Shown here: positions 56,167 through 64,000 of the stretch, piece by piece
Numbering within the stretch: the stretch's first letter is position 1
How the letters are laid out: the number at the start of each line of letters is the position of its first letter
Assembly (NCBI RefSeq): GCF_020085105.1
Contig: NC_058057.1
Location: forward strand, 22,433,860 to 22,497,859
Direction: 5' to 3'
Length of the DNA: 64,000 bases
From: Siniperca chuatsi
Lineage: Eukaryota > Chordata > Actinopteri > Centrarchiformes > Sinipercidae
Made by a program: the position numbers and the translations under genes
Notes under the pieces: generated by a model
Told to the model about the DNA's origin: nothing
Seen by the model: the letters and a program-made list of their open reading frames with translations, nothing else
Database searches by the model: none

Positions 56167-58961
56167 ATTTCAGCAGTGCATATACAGCATTTCAGTGGTA
56201 CAAATCAACAGAACATAAAGTAAAAAGTGTATTTTTTTTAAGTAAACGTGAAGCACTGTATCAAGTATTTTCTTGACATAATCATGTTTGAGTTAGGCAT
56301 TTATTTTTGCATGTATGTTGTTAACTCCATAGCCCTTATATGTGTTATGACCAGCACAATGTAATAAAAAACAGACACATGTATATGCATATGTGCTTCG
56401 AGCCATTATGCCAAAGTAGCATAGTAAGGTCTTTGTACAACCAAGTATACATTAAAAAAACACTTTAAAATCTGTACCAGAAAAAAATGACACATTTAAG
56501 TGCACTTGGTTTGCAATGTGTTCTCACTTTCATAGGTAATTAGGCTGTGTTACATTTTCCAAGTCAAAGCATTAGTTATTTGACCCCATGAGGCCGAAGC
56601 ATTGATCTGAGGTCAAAGGAGCCTCTAACCAATCAGGAAATCACATCACAACAGTTTTATCCTGCTGATAGCTGATGGGCTGCAACTTAGCCACAAAGTA
56701 TGTGATTGGTCTGCACTAAGTTCACCTGTTGCAGTCTCCAGAGCCCATCATTTGGATGGAGCCAAAAAAAGCAGAGTTTGTAGCGGGGAGACAAAGAATC
56801 ATGTGACAGATGATGCCTGTATTTCTGGACATTACAAGAAAGCTACCTGTACTGTATACTAAAGAGGCAAAACTATCAGAGCAAAGTGTGGTTGTACTTT
56901 TCAAAGCATAAAGGACCTACAGTACAGTTAATCCTACATGATTATTCCCTACCTGTACGATGCAATATCTAACCTTTCTCCAAAGCAACAATGTTACACC
57001 TACAGGTGACAGTCAGCAGCCATGTTGTTAGAAATTTGTATCAAATTATAACTGCTACCTCTGAGTTTCTAGGTAAGGATGCCTGTTTGGGTCAGTTGAT
57101 ATGCAAAGGAGTTGCAGGAGATTATTTGACCTCATATGTTGCTATTTGCTTAATAATCTGCTTAATAAAAACATATTCAAAGAATAGTAGAACACAAACG
57201 TATGTAATTCAATCTGTGTGATTGAAATTTGGGGGCTAAACATCGAGTCATGGGTGATAAAAGGGTAAAAAAAAAACCTGATTTACTGCAGCTGCTTGGT
57301 CAGTTTTAAAAAGTGGAAAGGGCAACAATCTGCAACCAATAATCTACCCTCCTAATTTATCTGTAACTAATAGGCTAATAGTGTTCAAACTACCTGTAAT
57401 AGCCTGTACATGTAGATAAACTGCTGTTGTTAGCCTAGCTGACCATTCAAGATCATACATGTCATGGATGAGAGAAGTCACTGCCATAAATATGTTTTAA
57501 TTATATTTTGCCAGTTAGCGAACTTGTGCTCTAAATACTTGACTCTGCGAGGAGTGAGATCAGAACAGACCAACCACTTGCTATTTTTCTGGATAACATT
57601 GAGAGGATTGAAAAAGTCAGAATATTTATCCCTTTTAACATTGGTCTTTACTTCTCCCACTTTGCACCTCTTAAGTTAAAAAGGAAATACCAAAAAAGTT
57701 TATAAACTGCCTCTCTTCAGTGGAAGCGTAGAAACAAAAGCCAATATCTTCATAGCTGCTTTTATGAAAATACTTTAGTGTTCAACATTGCTTTAATGAA
57801 TATCAAAGGCCTGTTGGTATCAATGCTGTGGAATAAAACTCAAACCTGCGTAAGTACAAAACAATTTTCGGAGAAAATGTTTCACAGGAATTTCAATCAA
57901 TAATATTTTTTTTGCTTCTCTGCTTATTTGTCATCTCCTCTTTAAAAAAAATAAATAAAAATAACAACCCTGTTTTAACCAGAGTGAAAATATACCGAAG
58001 GAGCCCTGGGTGTTATCTTTGGCTGTTGTTTTAGAAAGGCAGAGCTTTAAGTAATGACTCCACGGCCAAAGTGCTGAATGTGACGCCTCTACAAGATGAA
58101 TGAGAGACATCAGGACCAGACACACAAAGGCCTGGCTGCCACTCAGTCGTACTGTCAGCTACACTTTGGTGCTGCACAGAAAAACAGAGCAGATATTGTA
58201 CGAGAGAGTGGGTGTGTGTTTCAGACTATTACACTCAATCATGCACACATTAGTTGGAAAGTATACAACTCTATATAGCCTTGTAAATTTCTAATTTGTT
58301 CCATTCACCCCTTTTAAGTATAACCACCTCATGGCGCAGAGAAAAAAATAAACTACTGAACATCAAAGTGTAACCGTAGTGTATATCACGTTGCTAATAC
58401 TGAGTATTAAATGTATATTGACTGTTTTATGTTCCTGTTGTTGTTCAACCTTTGATTTGTACTATGTAGGCTACCAGATGCACCTTTCACCTAAAGACAA
58501 ATTCTTCTGTATTAAACATGCCTGGATGATTATTGCATAGTGGTGTCATAGTAGGTAACTTGCCCCAAGTTGCAGTGAGAGATCTGTCATCTGGTTTTTT
58601 TAAATTTATTTTTACATTTGAAGAACTTTGACTGCCCAGAAATCCTTTAAGGTGGCGTCAGAAAAATCTATTTTTTAATGTGCGATAAACGTGGTGATGA
58701 GGTTCTATCACTGTCAGCTGCCGTATTTCACATGTCATATTTAGTTTTATCGCTTCCTGTGCTGTGTAAAGAATTTCCACAAATCCTCCAGTCTGATACC
58801 TGAGAAGAATTTGGGCGAATATAAATGAATCTGCTGCATTTCAGCTATAGGGGTGATATTCTTTATCTTTAAAGTTCTACTTTGGGATTTATGAAGATGT
58901 ATTTTTACATTCATGTCTGACCCTGTCTCCATCATAAGCTATTAAGACATGTATATGTTTT

Positions 58962-59263
58962 AGGGCTGCAGCTAATGATTATTTTCCTGATTAATAGATT
59001 CATCACTTGGTCCATAAAATATGCAAAAATAGAGAAAATGTCCACCATACAAATGTCTTGTTTTGTCCGACCAACAGTCAAAAACAGATATTCACTTTAC
59101 AATTATATAAAACAGAAAAGCAGCAAATAGTCCCATTAAGAAGCTGAAGCCGAAGAATGTTTGGCGTTTTTGTTTGAAAAATTACTTAAACGATTACTCA
59201 ATTATCAAAATTGTTGTCAGTTGATTGTTGACTAATGGATTAATTGAGTAATTGTTTCAGCTC
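58962..59263. repeat. MITE-like repeat (AACGATTATTTT type), copy 2
   Basis: Starts AGGGCTGCAGCTAATGATTA and ends TAATTGTTTCAGCTCT, with TGTCTTGTTTTGTCCGACCA inside; the same family as 3968-4302 in the opposite orientation. Confidence 0.7.
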
Positions 59264-60836
59264 TAATGTGCATAATAATAATGATTATAATACGCAAGAT
59301 ACAAGTGGCATACTGTAGTGTTGCTGTCATTATATCCTATTAGTCACAGTAAGAAACATTTAGGAGTATTATTGCGTTTATAAAACAGTTTCCAAACCTT
59401 GTGAACAAAGTGAAAAATCTTCAGGATTGCAGATAAGCAAATGGAAATGAAAAAGATAAACACCTAGCTTCCTGGTCGTCCAAAGAGTTGTCAATGCTGT
59501 CCATTATCAGGTCTGATAATGTTTGTAATGTAATGTATTCAATTGTGCTTGTTATTTGGCAATGCCAAAAGGTAAAAATAAAAATAAAAATAAGGTATGT
59601 GGTCATGCAGACGTACAAATGATCACAGCTTTCTGTACAAGTGAAGCTATTGAGTGAGTTATCCAATGAACTTTTGAAGAAAAATGTACAAGAGAAACAT
59701 GTTACCCACCCAAAATTCCCTTTTGTGTTGTTATAGCATCTTTTGAGACACATCAGTCTATTGAGTCTGGTTTCTCACATCATTTTCCCTTTCCCCAGAC
59801 TCCCTTTTCCCCTTTTCCTTCTTTAATTTGTCGTCTTCTGTGGCAGAGTCGTGGTTTGAAACAGAAACCCTCGACAAACACCAAGGCACTTGAACATGAG
59901 GTAGAGAAAGATTTTCTGGCTGCACTGTCTTGAAAAGTCAAATTCATATCCAACATTTTACATTTTTTTTCCCTCCCTCACATGGACACAAACTGTTAAA
60001 TGAACATCATGTGTGCAGATTATTTTTCATGAAAAGAAAGTGGGCCAGACAATTCTTGATTTGTTTGAATTAGGAGAGCTTAGACAGACAGATTTCACTA
60101 CAGAATATAGCTGAGGGAATTCAACTACAGGTCCTTAAGGGGAAAAATTTAAGGTTTGCCAGATTTTAAGGTGTACTAAAAAGGTTTTCCCTTTTCAAAC
60201 ATAAAACATGACTGGGTAAAGAGACAGGTTCCTGCATATATTTTATTCCAACCTGGTTTGATGTCTCCTGTTGTCTCAGAAGGAGAAGTAAGCACTTGGG
60301 AGGTACCAGCTTTTTTTGATTTCAGGGCAGCCAAGATGAAACCCCACTGAGAGAGGCATAAAACTCGCAAAAAGCTTGTCTGTTATAGTTGGTTTGGTGT
60401 GTGTGTGTGTGTGTGTGTGTGTGCATACAGACTGACCGTTGTAAATCGTACAGGGCAGGCGTCCATGCATCCATCTGTTTATACTCATCTGTTCTCTCTT
60501 CTTCATAATCGCTTCATCTGTCAACTGCAGTGACTGTTAACCTTTTCCAAAATCTTTGTTAGTTGCATGTTTTTTTTTCATTTACACTTTTTTTTTTTTA
60601 GAAACATAAAGCACACAGTAAACACTGATTTGGTGATTTGCAGGTTAAAAGACGTCTAGATGTCGAGGTTAAAACTGCGCTACAAAGCTGTAATAAATGA
60701 TTTTTGTGCCACTTGGTGGTAGAACTTCACAACAAGCTGAAAAACATACAGCCCTAAAATATATCTTCTCCGTTTTGGTCTCTACGAACGACTCAGAAAA
60801 ATAACTTTTTAGCTCTTTAGCTGCTAAATGTTCCAC

Positions 60837-61279
60837 TTAAAGGAGCAGTTCACCGCAAAACCAAAATTACATATCCATCTAGATTGTTTTGGTGTGAGTT
60901 GCAGATTTTTGGAGATATCTTGGAGATATATTTTTTTATATAATGGGACTATTTGGCATTCGGCTTGTGGAGCTCAAAGTGGCAAAAAAATATGTTTGAA
61001 AAACTCAACAATGTCAATGTCTCTTTCCAGAAATCATGACCTGGTTGCTCAAGAAAATCCACAGAGCAGTTTTATGTAGGAACTATTTTCTTTCTACCGA
61101 TAGATCCTACATTAAACTTCTCACAACAAGGTTCCATTATATTCAAATAAGGCAGACATCTCTACGGCCGATATCTCCAAAACGTGGCAAAGCACAACAA
61201 AACAATCTAGATGGATAAACAGCACTACAGCTAAGAGGAAAACATGTATTTTTGATTTTGGGGTGAACTGTCCCTTTAA
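60837..61279. mobile_element. MITE with TTAA ends (AAAGGGACAGTTCACC type)
   Basis: Ends TTAAAGGAGCAGTTCACCGC and, inverted, TTAAAGGGACAGTTCACCCC; 443 bp. TTAA at both edges suits a piggyBac-like TTAA target, though TTAA is also part of the inverted repeat. Non-coding. Confidence 0.75.
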
Positions 61280-61532
61280 TTCACCAGCTTGTCACTAAAT
61301 TTTTGTGTCTGTCTCTGGTGCTGGACATGTAACATACAGCGGGTTTATCAGAGCTTCCTGCTGTGGCTTGAGATAAGGTTGACGACAGCGTAATTTGCGG
61401 GCTGGAACACCAAATCAAAACACCAAAACATTGACCTTTGTAAAACTACAGATTTACTGTATGTAATAATTCTTCTGTGTATAAAATGTAAAAATATTGA
61501 TTTGAAGAGATTTAAAAAAACTAAAATTTTCA

Positions 61533-61797
61533 TTTAAAGGTATCCTGTGGGAGTTTTTGACCACTAGTAACGCTATGGAGCAATGTTTTTACAGGCGGAG
61601 CCTGTTTTGTTTGTATCTTGCATGCAAGCGATGTGATACACAGTCCTGTCGTTGGTTTCACACTATTACGCCGATCGACAGGCAAGGAAAAAGAAGACTG
61701 CTAGCTAGCAAATGTGGACGAACAATAAACAATGCATGATTTAAAATATTTAAACAAAATCAGCTTTGCACAGCCTACTCCACAGCGTACCTTTAAA
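61533..61797. mobile_element. MITE (TTTAAAGGTAYSCTGTGG type)
   Basis: 265 bp with ends TTTAAAGGTATCCTGTGGGA and, inverted, TTTAAAGGTACGCTGTGGAG. Non-coding; a frequent teleost element. Confidence 0.75.
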
Positions 61798-62625
61798 AGG
61801 TAAGAAAAAGTGAGTCAAAAGTTGAAAAAAGGTGAAATTTTAGCCCAAATGTAGTCCAGTTTTAACTCAGACCTGTTGCCAGCTTTTGACCTGCAAATAA
61901 TCAAATGATTGCTTACTGGGTAATGCTATGTGATATATAACAAGGCAACACTGTGTATGTTTAGCATCACTCAAAAGCCATTCCTACATAATACTGTGAA
62001 GAGCAGCTGCCTGTAAATGAAAAATCAATTTGTCAATGACACAGTCTCGTCGGTTTCTTTATGTGCCGTTTCCCCAGCAACATGGAGACGACAGCTGACA
62101 AACGAAGGCTCCCGGCATGATCAGTTGTTGGATTTGCTTCCTCCCCACACTGGAGGTCAAAAACAGCAAACCTGACTCTAGACGAGCCTCTGAGGGCAGA
62201 TGGACCCTACGCCTACGAAAGCTGACCTTTGACCTTCATTGTAGACTCTGTAATTCAGTCTGATGAAGCAGTCCTGATGAAGAGTCCTGTCGTGCGATCG
62301 TCCCCCTGGTATCAGCTCATGTGGTTGAAATGGGCAAAATTTGAAAATGTGTGCATTTTCTTTCCTCCCATGATTCAGTCTTGTAGCTAAAACGATCACG
62401 TGTTTAATCATGAACTTCTAAAAAAAAAAAAAAAAGCTGCAGATTTACTTCATGCACAACATGGAGGTTTGTCAGGTGAGGTGGCACTTTTTTTTTGCAG
62501 GTAAAAAACAACATACTGCTAATGTGACACCCCTGGCAACGGTAGGACGCTGTGCACTTTGTACAGCTTCTTGAAAGTTTAAGGAGATGCTCGGCTGCTG
62601 CAGCAGTGTCGGGATCTTAAAGGTT

Positions 62626-62817
<192 letters not shown>

Positions 62818-63525
62818 TTATGAACTGTGTACACTCTGATGTCTCTGGCTTTTCTTGAGCAGTCTTTTTGCACATTGTCATTTCCTGTATTTCAGTCAGC
62901 TCACGTAAAAAAAGTTTCTTTACATGTGAATATAGCACCCCAATAGACATATCTTTCCCCTGGGACAAAGACAGACTGCAGGTGGATGCTGAGGTGGAGG
63001 TGAAAGGGAGAGGTGGGCATTTCTGACACCTTAAATTGTGTTGGATAGGCGATGCAGAGAGTGAGCCGTATCACGTGTGAATGTAGCAGTGCTGCTTGAG
63101 TTGACATGCTGAACTGGTTTGCAGGCTTCGCTCCATTACTCTGAGACAGTTTTCTTGTTGTTGTTTAATTTTTTTCCTTTCCTCCCATCTGTTTTCCTTT
63201 ATTTTTCCCTTCTTTTTCCCGTCCTGCTTTTATAGTTCCTGTTTCATTCATGCTCTGCCTATTGTTAAGTGAAAACCCAATAAATATACATAAAGAACGG
63301 TTTCAGACAATGGCACAATGAAAAAAAAAAAAAAAAAAAAAAATCGAACAAATAAATTCTGATTGTTATTGTGCTACTATAACAAAAACATGCTACGTAA
63401 AACCTTACTTAAAACATTTTTTCCTTTATAGACACCTCATACTACAAACTTTACTATAAATAACTCTATGCCTAATTATCTTATCTTTGACAGATGTTCA
63501 ATTATTGATTACTGATTATCAATAA

Positions 63526-63531
<6 letters not shown>

Positions 63532-63591
<60 letters not shown>
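63532..63591. repeat. (AT)n microsatellite
   Basis: About 29 AT units directly at the tail end of the SINE at 63592-63738. Confidence 0.95.
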
Positions 63592-63593
<2 letters not shown>

Positions 63594-63738
63594 TTTCTTT
63601 TTTGTATTTTTGGGGCTTTTTTTGCCTCTAATAGTGCAGCTGAAGACAGACAGGAAAGGGGGAGAGAGAGAGGGGATGACATGCATCAAGGACCCGGCCC
63701 TGGTACATGGGGTACCAGGTGAGCCACCGGGACGCCCC
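63592..63738 (-). mobile_element. tRNA-derived SINE, partly decayed
   Basis: On the minus strand it begins GGGGCGTCCCGGTGGCTCAC then CTGGTA (A-box-like), lacks a clear B box, continues with GATGCATGTCATCCCCTCTC and CTTTCCTGTCTGTCTTCAGC, and ends GGCAAAAAAAGCCCCAAAAA. This is a common percomorph SINE pattern. Confidence 0.65.
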
Positions 63739-64000
63739 AATTTATATTTTTAACCCAGAAAAATTAAGCTGGCAGTACTTTTTTTACAGCCCTGAGTAGT
63801 GTCTGCAGATAACCGTCACCAATATTTAACACCAATTTTAGTCAGTATTTTGCATATTCTATCCCCTTCGTTTTAAATGCTGTACAGCTCTTTTCATTTT
63901 AAAAACAGATATATTTTACATACATATTTTCTATTTTATCTGTATGATTCTTGACTTTTGCAGTTCTTGTTTTTTTTTGTTTTCTCTTACAATGTTTATT

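Larger units (their letters stand above)
56167..62625 (-). other. SCARA5 3'UTR or downstream region
   Basis: No further SCARA5 exon can lie here because the stop codon is at 62626-62628. The region holds several repeats and a (TG)n run at 60397-60423. I see no other coding exon. Confidence 0.45.

Overview
The window is nuclear DNA of a ray-finned fish, probably a percomorph teleost. Genes are intron-rich with GT/AG junctions, GC is low, microsatellites are frequent, and many short inverted-repeat elements of types common in teleosts lie in the introns. All calls come from reading the sequence; no database was searched.

Layout. (1) 1-5965: the 3' part of TMEM214 (+), ending in a long 3'UTR with an AATAAA signal. 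(2) 5966-22000: a tRNA array in which intron-bearing tRNA-Tyr(GUA) and tRNA-Ala(AGC) genes are repeated in direct and inverted orientation. It holds 12 intact, near-intact or variant tRNA genes plus about nine broken pieces, remnants of a GIY-YIG (Penelope-like) retroelement, and a 100-N assembly gap. (3) 22000-29000: CCDC25 (-), complete, nine coding exons, 207 aa, with a duplicated AT-rich segment inside and beyond its 3' end. (4) 30530-43120: ESCO2 (+), complete, 14 coding exons, 658 aa. (5) 44164-51430: PBK/TOPK (-), complete, six coding exons, 338 aa, with a non-coding first exon. (6) 51450-56160: repeats and a weak two-exon candidate gene (-). (7) 56160-62760: the last coding exon of SCARA5 (-), encoding the end of its SRCR domain, and its presumed 3'UTR or downstream region. 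(8) 62760-64000: SCARA5 intron with a tRNA-derived SINE.

How the genes relate. CCDC25(-), ESCO2(+), PBK(-), SCARA5(-) have the order and orientation I remember for human chromosome 8p21, so the block is old. TMEM214 belongs to a different human region (2p23), where from memory a tRNA-Tyr/tRNA-Ala pair also lies just downstream of it. The fish array therefore looks like an expanded form of an ancestral TMEM214-tRNA-Tyr-tRNA-Ala neighbourhood, and the join between the two synteny blocks falls at or next to the array. ESCO2 (cohesin acetylation in S phase) and PBK (mitotic kinase) are both cell-cycle genes, and both have a GCGC-rich motif within about ten bases of a TTCAAA/TTTGAA motif near the presumed start of transcription.

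The most unusual part is the tRNA array: tandem units of 2.84, 2.83 and 1.65 kb, three copies of a Tyr-Ala module (one inverted), three tRNA-Tyr intron types, tRNA-Tyr copies without a nearby Pol III T-run, and a tRNA-Ala copy whose acceptor stem has changed on both sides while staying paired.
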